From CAZOWW01 sp964583765 (GTDB lineage Bacteria; Actinomycetota; Actinomycetes; Actinomycetales; Kineosporiaceae), in NCBI GenBank assembly GCA_964583765.1, contig CAZOWW010000006.1, positions 22,561 to 86,560 of the forward strand: a stretch of DNA of 64,000 nucleotides, given 5' to 3'. Each line of letters starts with the position of its first letter. Positions within the stretch are counted from its first letter, which is position 1. The position numbers and the translations under genes are program-made. Below the pieces are notes generated by a model. That model did not search any database. It saw nothing but the letters and a program-made list of their open reading frames with translations, and was not told the DNA's origin. Shown here piece after piece: positions 8,544 through 15,922 of this stretch.

Positions 8544-9374
8544 TCACGACGGGCGTGACCCGCGGCGGCGCAGGGCGAGCCAGACCACCCCCGCAGTGGC
8601 GACTCCCGCGGTCACCGCCGCCACGGTCACCGCGGAGCGGCTCGGCGCGGGCACCTTCGCCATCCGTTCCCCGACCCGGGACCGTAGGGAGATCGGGTGC
8701 GTGAAGTCGAGCACGGGCCATCCCAGGGCGATCGCCTCCCGGCGGAGGCTGCGATCGGGATTCACGGCCACGGGGTGACCGACGGTGTGCAGCATCGGCA
8801 GGTCGGTGACGGAATCGCTGTAGGCGTAGCTCGTGGCCAGGTCGTAACCCCGCTCGGCGGCCAGGTCGCGCACGGCGCGGGCCTTCTCCTCGCCGTAGGC
8901 GTAGTAGGCGATCTCCCCGGTGAATCGGCCGTCCTGGATGACCATGCGCGTGGCGATGACGTGATCGGCTCCGAGCATGGTCCCGATCGGCTGGACGACC
9001 TCGATCCCGGACGTCGAGACGATGACGACGTCCCGGCCCGCGGCATGGTGGTCGTCGATCAGGGCCGTGGCCTCGTGGAACACCGTCGGCTGGATGATGC
9101 TCCCGAGGGTCTCGGCGACGATCTCGCGCACCTGGGCGACGTTCCAGCCGGTGCACAGGTCGGACAGGTAGCGCCGCATCCGCTCGACCTGGTCGTAGTC
9201 GGCGCCGCCGGCGAGGTAGAGGAAGTGGGCATAGGCGCTGCGCAACACCGCCCGTCGGGTGATGAGGCCGCCTGCGTAGAAGGGACGCGAGAAGGCGAAC
9301 GCGCTCGACCTGGCGATGATCGTCTTGTCGAGGTCGAAGAAGGCCGCGCTGCGGAGGGACGGCACGGTGCTCAC
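8544..9374 (-). CDS. HAD-IB family hydrolase (SerB-like phosphatase) with C-terminal membrane helix
   Basis: A phosphatase of the haloacid dehalogenase subfamily IB. Motif I is FDLDKTI with the nucleophilic Asp, motif II lies in VVIVSTSG, motif III is the Lys in GEEKARAV and motif IV is YSDSVTDLPML. A hydrophobic helix near the end (VTVAAVTAGVATAGVVWLAL) followed by Arg residues suggests membrane tethering. The GTG start at 9374 (VSTVPSLRSAAFFDLDKT) gives 276 residues; the open frame to 9770 is mostly non-coding. Its place upstream of 6C RNA and ssd matches the mycobacterial Rv3661 position. Substrate is unknown; phosphoserine or a lipid phosphate are possibilities. Confidence 0.85.
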   Translation of the reverse strand: MSTVPSLRSAAFFDLDKTIIARSSAFAFSRPFYAGGLITRRAVLRSAYAHFLYLAGGADYDQVERMRRYLSDLCTGWNVAQVREIVAETLGSIIQPTVFHEATALIDDHHAAGRDVVIVSTSGIEVVQPIGTMLGADHVIATRMVIQDGRFTGEIAYYAYGEEKARAVRDLAAERGYDLATSYAYSDSVTDLPMLHTVGHPVAVNPDRSLRREAIALGWPVLDFTHPISLRSRVGERMAKVPAPSRSAVTVAAVTAGVATAGVVWLALRRRGSRPS

Positions 9375-9778
9375 CCGGCCAGGATAGGTCGCTTCCTCCC
9401 CGTCGCGGAGGTCTCGCGGGGAGGCGGTTTCCCGACGGCACCGGACCTGGGCCGGGAAGCCCGGGGCGCGCGACCCCGGTCGGGGTGATCGGCGGAGCGG
9501 TTCGCGGTCGGTCGCCGGGGATCGGGGCCACCGATTCCCCCCTCGGAGCGATCTCCGGTGCGTGTGCTCAGCCGCCCGGCAGGGTCTGCGGCGCGGGTGT
9601 CCCCCGGCGTCGCGAACACCGCTGGACTCCTGTGCTATGACCAAGGTCCTGCCACGCGATTCGTTGTTGAGGTGGCTCTGGACAACGGATTTCGTCTCTG
9701 CAGGGCCGTCTGGATGCTTCCCTCGTTGGATCTGTGCGTGGCAGTTGCTTCGCGGGCCCAGGAGGTACACACTGGCGG
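9375..9778. other. intergenic region upstream of the 6C RNA
   Basis: No gene is recognised. It carries the 5' region of the minus-strand HAD gene. At its right end there is a possible promoter for the small RNA, TTGCTT at 9745 and CACACT at 9768 with 17 bases between. The segment 9600-9760 is somewhat less GC-rich than its flanks. Confidence 0.4.
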
Positions 9779-9875
9779 CGCCGGCGAAAGCCGAGCCCGC
9801 CCGGTCCGACTCCTCCCCCCCGAGCCGGACCGGCCGACGGCCCCCGCTTCCCCCCAGCGGGGGCCGTCGCTTTTC
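9779..9875 (+). ncRNA. 6C small RNA (two stem-loops with cytosine-run loops)
   Basis: Two adjacent hairpins match the actinobacterial 6C RNA class. Stem-loop 1 pairs CCGGTCCG (9801) with CGGACCGG (9826), with an inner CTC/GAG and a loop of seven C. Stem-loop 2 pairs CGACGGCCCCCGCT (9835) with AGCGGGGGCCGTCG (9856), has a loop with six C, and is followed by CTTTT as an intrinsic terminator. The location between the HAD-IB gene and ssd is that of B11/6C in Mycobacterium tuberculosis, and the strand agrees with ssd. The C-rich loops in this class are thought to pair with G-rich Shine-Dalgarno regions. The 5' end is estimated from a weak promoter. Confidence 0.85.
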
Positions 9876-10074
9876 CCAGGGTTTCCCGTTGGTCCCTTTT
9901 GGGCGGCGGCATCACGGCCCCTCCTCCACGCATGGCTCGCCCTGACTTGTCCACAGCTGCCGCTCTCGTACGTTCCATCCCCACGTGACCAGGTTCACCC
10001 CATGGTGGGCACGGCGTCCCCGAGGCTGGGCACCGCTGACGAGAGCGCGGCGGTGAAGGGGGCGGGAGGGGCCG

Positions 10075-11293
10075 ATGCCTGGACGGTCGAGATCGGGTTC
10101 GGGGACGCCTGCGGGGTCACTTCCTCGAGGGCTGGGGACGCCGACCGCAGCAGTGCCGGGCATCCCGCCCCCGGGTACCGCTCGTGACGATCCGCCGATC
10201 GGGCGACCGCGGGATTGTCCGGTGGTGGCGGTCGTCGCCGAGGGCGGCCAGGCAGCCGGGCTCGAACGGGTCGCGAGTGCCGCGGGACTGACCCTGCACG
10301 TCGAGATCGGGCTGCGCGGGGCCCTGGCCTGGTGGCACCACCCCCGCCTGGTGCTGCTCGCCGTCGAGTTGGCTGCGGACGCGATCCGGACACCGTCGAC
10401 CCGCCGTCCGGGGCTCGTCCTGGTGGCCCGGGAGCCGGTCCCCGCCGTCCACTGGCAGTCGGCCCTGCGCCTGGGCGCGGAACACCTCGCCGTGCTGCCG
10501 GACGAGGAACCGTGGCTGGCCGAACGGCTTCGGGAGGCCGCCGAGCCCGTGGCGGGACGGGCAGCGGTCGTCGGAGTCGTGGGCGGCTGCGGTGGCGCCG
10601 GGGCCAGCGTCCTGGCCGTGGGGTTGGCCCTGGCCGCCGCTGCCCGCTCCCTGGTGACCGTGCTCGTCGACACGGACGTCCTCGGAGGCGGGCTCGACCT
10701 GGCGCTGGGGCTGGAGACCCGTCCGGGCCTGCGCTGGCCGGACTTCGCGGCGTTGCGGGGACACCTCCAGGCAGGCCTGCTCCGGTCCGCTCTGCCCAGC
10801 GTCCAGGGGGTCCCGGTACTCACCTGGGACCGGTCCGGTGCGGCCGAACCTCCCCCCGAGGTGAGCCTCGCGGTGCTGGACGGTGCCCGGCGCGGCGCCG
10901 AACTGGTGGTCGCGGACCTTCCCCGCCGTCTCACCCCCGCCGCCGAAGAGGTGGCACGGAACTGCGATCTCGTCGTCCTGGTCGCGCGGCCCGAGGTGCG
11001 GGGGTGTGCGGCGGCCCTCGAGGTGACTCGCCAGTGGCAGACGATGGTGTGCGACCTTCGCCTGGTCGTGCGCGAGCCCTCACCCGCAGGGCTCACCGCC
11101 CGCGCGGTCGCTGAGGCACTTCCGGCTGCCGTTGGTGGCGCGATGGCACTCCGAACGCCGGGTGGCCCAGGCTCTCGATCGGGCGGAACTCGCGGTCGTG
11201 GGCCGGCGAGGTTCCCTCGGCCGCACCTGTCGTCGGCTCCTCGACCAGGTGCTGACGGCACAGAACGCCCGCGTCCGGGTGACCGTGCCGTGA
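10075..11293 (+). CDS. ssd: Ssd-like septum-site/Tad ATPase (MinD/CpaE family), with apparent +1 frameshift near 11122
   Basis: A MinD/CpaE-like P-loop protein normally encoded upstream of tadA and implicated in Tad pilus placement and septum regulation. The receiver-like N-domain (about residues 48-155) is followed by the deviant Walker motif VVGGCGGAGASVLA, then VDTDVLGGGLDL and VVADLPRRLT. In the long frame the text becomes non-protein-like after AVAEAL. The frame one base downstream then reads LPLVARWHSERRVAQALDRA and a typical Ssd end (GRTCRRLLDQVL). It stops at 11291-11293, overlapping the tadA GTG at 11290. One surplus base around 11122 (CTTCC) explains the break. The coordinates span both frames, about 405 residues in total. 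The start is uncertain because recognisable sequence begins near 10220. Confidence 0.75.
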
Positions 11294-12528
11294 ACCACGT
11301 GCTGGCCGGTGACCGCGCCACCAATGAACGATGGCTGGTGGCGCAGGTCCGAGCCCGGGTGGTCCGTCACGGCGCGCAGTTGGACGAGGGCCGCCTGGCG
11401 GCGCAGGTGCGGGCTGTGGCCACCGACGCCGGCCTGGTGCTGGGGGTGGGTGATCTGCTGCGGGTCGCGGCGCGGGTACGGGCGGGGCTCTGGGGACTGG
11501 GCCCGCTCGAGGAGTTGCTCGTCGATCCCGAGGTGACGGACGTCCTGGTCAACGGCGCGTCGGGAGTACACGTCGATCGAGGGCAGGGGCTGGAGGCGGT
11601 GGACGTTCAACTCTCCGAGGAGGAGGTCCGGTCGCTCGCCGGTCGGCTGGCCGGTTCCGCGGGACGGCGGCTCGACGAGGCCTCGCCCTGGGTCGATGCG
11701 CGACTGCCGGGTGGTCTGCGCCTGCACGCGGTCATTCCCCCGGTGTCGCCGGAAGGCACTCATCTGAGCCTGCGGGTGCTGCGGGACGCACGATTCGACC
11801 TGCCCGGACTGGTCGCCGCGGGGTCCCTGCCCCCGGCCTGGGCCCCCGTGTTGGTGGCGCTCGTCCAGGCTCGGGTGGCCTTCCTGGTGAGCGGGGGAAC
11901 GGGTTCCGGGAAGACCACCCTCCTGGCGACATTGCTCGGGTCGGTACCGGACGCGGAACGGATCGTGCTGGTCGAGGACGTCTGCGAGTTGGCACCCCGG
12001 CATCCCCATGTGGTCCGTCTGGAGGCTCGGCACGCCAATGTGGAGGGACGCGGGGCCGTGGACCTCGGTGATCTGGTGCGGCAGGCGTTACGGATGCGTC
12101 CGGACCGTCTCGTGGTCGGCGAGTGCCGAGGCGCGGAGGTGCGTGACCTGCTGGCGGCACTGAACACCGGTCATGCGGGAGGCGCCGGCACCGTACACGC
12201 CAACACGGCGGCGGAGGTACCCACACGCCTGGAGGCCCTCGGGAGCAGGGCTGGCCTGACCGCGGCAGAGACCGCCGTCCAGGTGCGTGCCGCCTTCCAC
12301 GCCGTGGTCCACCTCCGCCGCACCACGCGCGGACTGCGCCGGGTGATGGAACTGGCTGTGGTGGCCGCGCGTGGGCGCACCGGCGTCGACGTCGTGCCTG
12401 CGCTCGTCGCGGACCCCGAGGATCCTCGACATCCCGGAAGCCTCGGCCCGGGCTGGCCCGCGCTCTCCGCGCGACTCGGGATCCTTGACGGTCGGCCCGC
12501 GGCCCCGGAAGGGAGCGGATCCCGGTGA
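11290..12528 (+). CDS. tadA: TadA/CpaF secretion ATPase
   Basis: Hexameric ATPase that powers assembly of Flp/Tad-type pili at the inner face of the membrane. The 412-residue protein has the CpaF N-domain (GLGPLEELLVDPEVTDVLVNG), the Walker A GGTGSGKTT and an Asp box with LVEDVCELA. The His box/Walker B region includes MRPDRLVVGECRGAEV, and HANTAAEVPTRLEAL follows. GTG at 11290 overlaps the shifted-frame ssd stop in a GTGA arrangement, typical of coupling in this operon. The frame is also open upstream through ssd, so a ribosome that does not shift would make an Ssd-TadA fusion. Confidence 0.92.
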   Translation: MNHVLAGDRATNERWLVAQVRARVVRHGAQLDEGRLAAQVRAVATDAGLVLGVGDLLRVAARVRAGLWGLGPLEELLVDPEVTDVLVNGASGVHVDRGQGLEAVDVQLSEEEVRSLAGRLAGSAGRRLDEASPWVDARLPGGLRLHAVIPPVSPEGTHLSLRVLRDARFDLPGLVAAGSLPPAWAPVLVALVQARVAFLVSGGTGSGKTTLLATLLGSVPDAERIVLVEDVCELAPRHPHVVRLEARHANVEGRGAVDLGDLVRQALRMRPDRLVVGECRGAEVRDLLAALNTGHAGGAGTVHANTAAEVPTRLEALGSRAGLTAAETAVQVRAAFHAVVHLRRTTRGLRRVMELAVVAARGRTGVDVVPALVADPEDPRHPGSLGPGWPALSARLGILDGRPAAPEGSGSR

Positions 12529-13466
12529 ACGGCCTGCTCGTCACCGCGGTGACCGCGACGGCCGGCGGGGTGGCGCTCCTGGTCCGTACACCTCCGCGGA
12601 CGCCGCTCGCCGGCTCGACGCCTCCGCGGACGACGCTCCCCGGCTCTCCGGCTCCCGACCGCTCGTCGCGCCCCTTCCAGGGCCGCAGCGGTCTGCGACT
12701 CCCGGACCGGTGGCCTCGCGGTCACGAACCTCGGTGGGGCCGTGGCTCCTGGTGGAGCCGGGTACCTCGGTGGGGCCGTCGCAGGCGCTCGGGAACGGGC
12801 GCTCGGAGACCCGGTCGCACCGGCAGGGCCGAGGAACTCCGGGCAGTGGCGGAGCTGGCGGACCGCCTCGCCGCCGTGCTCCGGGCAGGGATCTCTCCCT
12901 CCCGGTCGTGGACTGCGCTCGCAGGACCACCGGGAGGACAGGCCCGGGTCGAGGCCCCGGCCCGGCCCCTGTCCTCGGGTACGAGGGGCACGCGGAGCCG
13001 GACCGGCCGGAACGACGCGGTGGGTGAGGTCGTGCAGCTCGTCGCCGCCGCGGTCGCAGCCGGTGCGGGGGAGGCCGAGGCGATCCGCGCAGCGGCGTCG
13101 CAGTCCCCGGCCCCAGGCGTCGGGCGATCGGTGGCCTGGCTCGGCGTGGCCTGGGAGGTCGGGGTGACGACCGGGGCGCCGCTGGCGGAGGTCCTGGACG
13201 GCTTCGCGACCGGCGCTCGGGCGTCGGCTTCTGCCCAGGACGAACGCGAGGTGGCGCTCGCCGGTCCGCGAGCCACCGCCGCCGTGCTCACGCTGCTGCC
13301 GGTCGTGACCCTGGTCCTGGCCGGCGCACTCGGTGCCGACCCGTTGCGGTTGCTGTTCGGCACGGTCGCGGGGCGGTTGTGCGCGCTCACGGGCGGCTCG
13401 GCGTGGCTGGCCGGACGGTGGTGGGTGCGACGGCTCGTCGCCTCGGCGGCGGAGGTTCCCGCGTGA
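12525..13466 (+). CDS. tadB: TadB-like type II secretion F-domain membrane protein
   Basis: Inner-membrane platform protein of the Tad pilus machine. Its GTG start overlaps the tadA stop (GTGA). After a first helix there is a long Arg/Pro/Thr-rich linker (about residues 20-95). The T2SSF domain then begins with LRAVAELADRLAAVLRAGISP and continues through the amphipathic VAAAVAAGAGEAEAIRAAA and GAPLAEVLDGFA. Two C-terminal helices follow (AAVLTLLPVVTLVLAGALG and a weaker last one). The linker is longer than in many homologues. The protein is expected to pair with TadC and TadA. Confidence 0.85.
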   Translation: MNGLLVTAVTATAGGVALLVRTPPRTPLAGSTPPRTTLPGSPAPDRSSRPFQGRSGLRLPDRWPRGHEPRWGRGSWWSRVPRWGRRRRSGTGARRPGRTGRAEELRAVAELADRLAAVLRAGISPSRSWTALAGPPGGQARVEAPARPLSSGTRGTRSRTGRNDAVGEVVQLVAAAVAAGAGEAEAIRAAASQSPAPGVGRSVAWLGVAWEVGVTTGAPLAEVLDGFATGARASASAQDEREVALAGPRATAAVLTLLPVVTLVLAGALGADPLRLLFGTVAGRLCALTGGSAWLAGRWWVRRLVASAAEVPA

Positions 13467-13479
13467 ACGGCGTGCCGTC

Positions 13480-14124
13480 GTGAACTGGGTGTCCGCCCTG
13501 GCCGTGGCCCTCGCCCTGGCCACGGGGTCTCCGAGAACGCCACGGGAACGGCTGACCCGGCTGCAGGTGCCGGCGCGGGCCGGGAGCCCGCCCGCCGCAG
13601 GGAACAAGGCTCCTCGAGCGGCACGGAGCGAGGGCGGCCGCGGCGACCGGGGGCGGGGACGGCGCCCGTCCCGGCCGGCGGACGGTTTCCCGGACGCGCT
13701 GGCTCTGGACCTGATCGCGGCCGCGATGTCCGGCGGGGTCCCGGTGGACGCCGTGGTGTCCCGGGTGGCCTCGGCGGTGCGCACGGTGGATCCCGCGCGT
13801 GCGGACGAATGGGACCGGTGTGCGGCCTTCATGCGGGGCGCCGATCCCGCCGAGGGCTGGACGCCGGACTCTCGGGAGGTCACGACCCGGCGATTGGTGG
13901 AGGTGCTCCGCCTGGCGCAGGACACCGGGCTGGCGCCGTCCGGCCTGGTGCGCGGTGAAGCGATGCGTGCTCGTGAGCGGGAACGATTCGTGCTCGCCCG
14001 TCGGGCTCGTCGGCTGGAGGTTCTCCTGGTGCTGCCCACCGGACTCTGCCTGTTGCCCGCATTCGTGCTGCTCGGCGTGGTGCCGGTCGTGCTGTCGCTG
14101 TTCGCGGGCATCCCGCAGTTGTGA
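13480..14124 (+). CDS. tadC: TadC-like type II secretion F-domain membrane protein
   Basis: The second platform protein of the Tad system, 214 residues. A short N-terminal helix (VSALAVALALATG), a charged linker and the F-domain helices (FPDALALDLIAAAMSGGVPVD, LRLAQDTGLAPSGLV) are visible, and the protein ends in a membrane hairpin (LLVLPTGLCLLPAFVLLGVVP). The start was placed at the GTG at 13480 (MNWVSA), 13 bases after tadB; the upstream extension of the frame is Arg/Cys-rich and not protein-like. Co-transcription with tadB is likely. Confidence 0.82.
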   Translation: MNWVSALAVALALATGSPRTPRERLTRLQVPARAGSPPAAGNKAPRAARSEGGRGDRGRGRRPSRPADGFPDALALDLIAAAMSGGVPVDAVVSRVASAVRTVDPARADEWDRCAAFMRGADPAEGWTPDSREVTTRRLVEVLRLAQDTGLAPSGLVRGEAMRARERERFVLARRARRLEVLLVLPTGLCLLPAFVLLGVVPVVLSLFAGIPQL

Positions 14125-14500
14125 CCCGGCCCTGTTCGTGCTTGCCGATCTGCCGAGGCCTGGCCTGAGCCTGAGCCCGGTCGCCCTCGCCCACCGGTCG
14201 CTCCGGCGGCCGCTGACCTCGGTGCCCGCTCCCGTCCCGGCCGGGGCCGGCTGTCTCCCGTCCCTGCCGGAGCCGACTGTCGCGGCCTCAGCTCTTCCCG
14301 GCGTCGCGCAGATCCCAGGAGTCGGCTGTCCGGCTGTTCGTGCACAGGCGTGTTCCCTTGCACGGCTGTCCACAGCTCGGGCGCAGCCCCGGCGGAGCAC
14401 GCCCGGCGACGCGAAGCTCGACGTGGTGATCGGCCCGCCGCGGCGGGCCACGGGCAAGGGCGAGGGCGGTCGTCGAACGATCGCCCGGTGGGGAGGAGCA
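14125..14500. other. gap between tadC and the pilin-like gene, no gene seen
   Basis: A 376-base stretch with open frames but no recognisable protein. A strong Shine-Dalgarno sequence (GGGGAGGAGC, 14490-14499) closes it in front of the DUF4244 gene. A promoter for the abundant pilin-like product could lie here, but none is convincing. Confidence 0.4.
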
Positions 14501-14842
14501 ATGGCGACGAAGTCCACCGCGGCCGGGGCCGTGACGGTGGGGACCAGGGCGGAGGGTTCCGGACCGGCAGGGGCCGTGACGGCCGGGGTCAGGGTGCAAC
14601 GGCCCACACCCGTAGCGACCCTGACGGTGAACAGCACGGCGGGTGGGCTCCCGAGGGAGGCGATCCGCACCATGCGCGCAGCATCGCGGTGGATGAACGA
14701 CGCCGGCATGGCGACCGCGGAGTACGCGGTCGCCACCCTCGCCGCGTGTGGATTCGCGGGTGTGTTGGTCGTGCTCCTGCGCAGCGGAGAAGTGCGTTCA
14801 CTGCTGCTGGGGATCATCAGGCGTGCCCTGGCGGGGCAGTGA
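14501..14842 (+). CDS. DUF4244 family Flp-pilin-like protein
   Basis: A 113-residue protein in the Flp pilin position of the actinobacterial Tad locus (the Rv3656c slot). The conserved segment NDAGMATAEYAVATLAA has the Gly and the Glu five residues later expected at a type IV prepilin peptidase site. One hydrophobic helix follows (VATLAACGFAGVLVVLL) and a short basic tail. The N-terminal leader of about 65 Ala/Gly/Thr-rich residues is much longer than a classical Flp leader. ATG 14501 has an excellent ribosome binding site. The TadE gene overlaps its stop by GTGA. It is probably the pilus subunit or a pseudopilin. Confidence 0.8.
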   Translation: MATKSTAAGAVTVGTRAEGSGPAGAVTAGVRVQRPTPVATLTVNSTAGGLPREAIRTMRAASRWMNDAGMATAEYAVATLAACGFAGVLVVLLRSGEVRSLLLGIIRRALAGQ

Positions 14843-15261
14843 TCCGCGGTTGCGGGGGTCGGGCGACGCCGCAGGATCAGGCGGACCGGGCCCAAGGCGC
14901 GGTGTCCGCCGAGTTCGCGCTCGCGCTGCCGGCAGTGCTTCTCCTGCTCGCGGTGGTGCTCGCGATCGGGACGAGCGTCTCCGCGCAACTGCGGTGCGGC
15001 GACGCCGCTCGGGCGGGGGCCCGGTGGGCTGCCCGTGGTGAGACACCGGCCGCGGTGGCCGAGGTGGCGCACCAGCTCGCCCCCACCGGAGCAGTGGTCG
15101 CGGTGCGGACGAGCGGAGATCTGGTCAGCGTGTCGGTCCGGGCCCGGGTGCGTCTTGTGCCCTGGCTCGGGACCCATTCCGTGGAGGCACGAGCCGTCGC
15201 ACGGCGGGAGCCGCCGGACTCCTGCGGGGAAGCCCTCACCGGGACGTGCTCCCATGGCTGA
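14839..15261 (+). CDS. TadE family pseudopilin
   Basis: A 140-residue minor pilin-like protein. A short basic leader is followed by AVSAEFALALPAVLLLLAVV, the TadE signature with Glu five residues into the processed helix. A soluble C-terminal part (RCGDAARAGARWAARGE) follows, as in TadE/TadG-like proteins. GTG at 14839 overlaps the DUF4244 stop, and its own stop overlaps the next TadE-like gene by eight bases. It probably sits in the membrane and joins or initiates the pilus. Confidence 0.82.
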   Translation: MIRGCGGRATPQDQADRAQGAVSAEFALALPAVLLLLAVVLAIGTSVSAQLRCGDAARAGARWAARGETPAAVAEVAHQLAPTGAVVAVRTSGDLVSVSVRARVRLVPWLGTHSVEARAVARREPPDSCGEALTGTCSHG

Positions 15262-15922
15262 TCCTCGCCGTGAACAGGCCGCGCCGCGGGACAGCCGGCT
15301 GCGGGGGTGCTGCGGTCGTCCGTGGGTGCGCCGTGTTCCTTCGCCGGTGCGCTGGGGTCTTCCGCCGACCTGCCGGGGTCTTCCGCCGACCTGCCGGGGT
15401 CTCGCGGCGATATCGGGCGACGACGCCGTGCCACCGGGCGGGACCCCGGCGGACAGCGGGGCGGGCACGGTCCTGGTCCTGGGACTGGGCGCGGTGACGG
15501 TCACTCTGGCCTTGGTGCTGGGCGCGCTCGGCCTGGTCGTGCTGAATCGTCACCGTGCCACCGCGGCCGCCGATCTCGCGGCCCTCGCGGCGGCCGACCG
15601 CCGCGAATCGGCGGCAGGCGTGCCGGTGGCCCCGCCGTGCGAGCGGGCGCGCCTGGTCGCCGAGGCGAATCAGGTGGTCCTGGAGGGCTGCCGGGTCGCG
15701 CCCGACGGCAGTGTGACCGTGGCCGTCCTCGTTCGGGTCCGCTGGTCCGGGCAGCTGCTCGGCACGGTGCGGGTGCGCGCCCGGGCAGGCGATCCGTCGG
15801 TGCCGGCCCGTCCGGATCACCTCGGGGTCGGTCCCCTTCCCCTCTCCGGTGGCGGTGGTCCTGTTGCTCCCGGATCCGGGGTGTGGGCTCTTGCCGGACC
15901 GGCGGCTCGGGCGGGCCACCGG
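15254..15922 (+). CDS. Rv3654c-like TadE-related protein, no stop codon before the helicase
   Basis: A member of the TadE-like family found beside the DECH helicase in actinobacteria. The core GAGTVLVLGLGAVTVTLALV then RHRATAAADLAALAA is diagnostic, with a later CERARLVAEANQVVLEGC segment and VRVRARAGD, where family members normally end (near 15795). Here no stop follows. The frame stays open antisense through the whole helicase gene to 18526, so the end given is only the limit before the helicase. A Cys/Arg/Pro-rich N-terminal segment (about residues 12-55) includes the duplicated WGLPPTCRGLPPTCRGL. Either the stop was lost, or a frame error exists, or the gene really overlaps the helicase. 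Confidence 0.65.

Noticed and set aside
11290..11293. annotating one 817-residue Ssd-TadA fusion as the only product
   Set aside because: The shifted frame restores a typical Ssd end and a GTGA overlap with a normal tadA start, so two genes are more likely.
12171..14501. 776-codon minus-strand ORF opposite tadB and tadC
   Set aside because: It is antisense to overlapping Tad genes, Ser/Arg-rich and without domain signatures.
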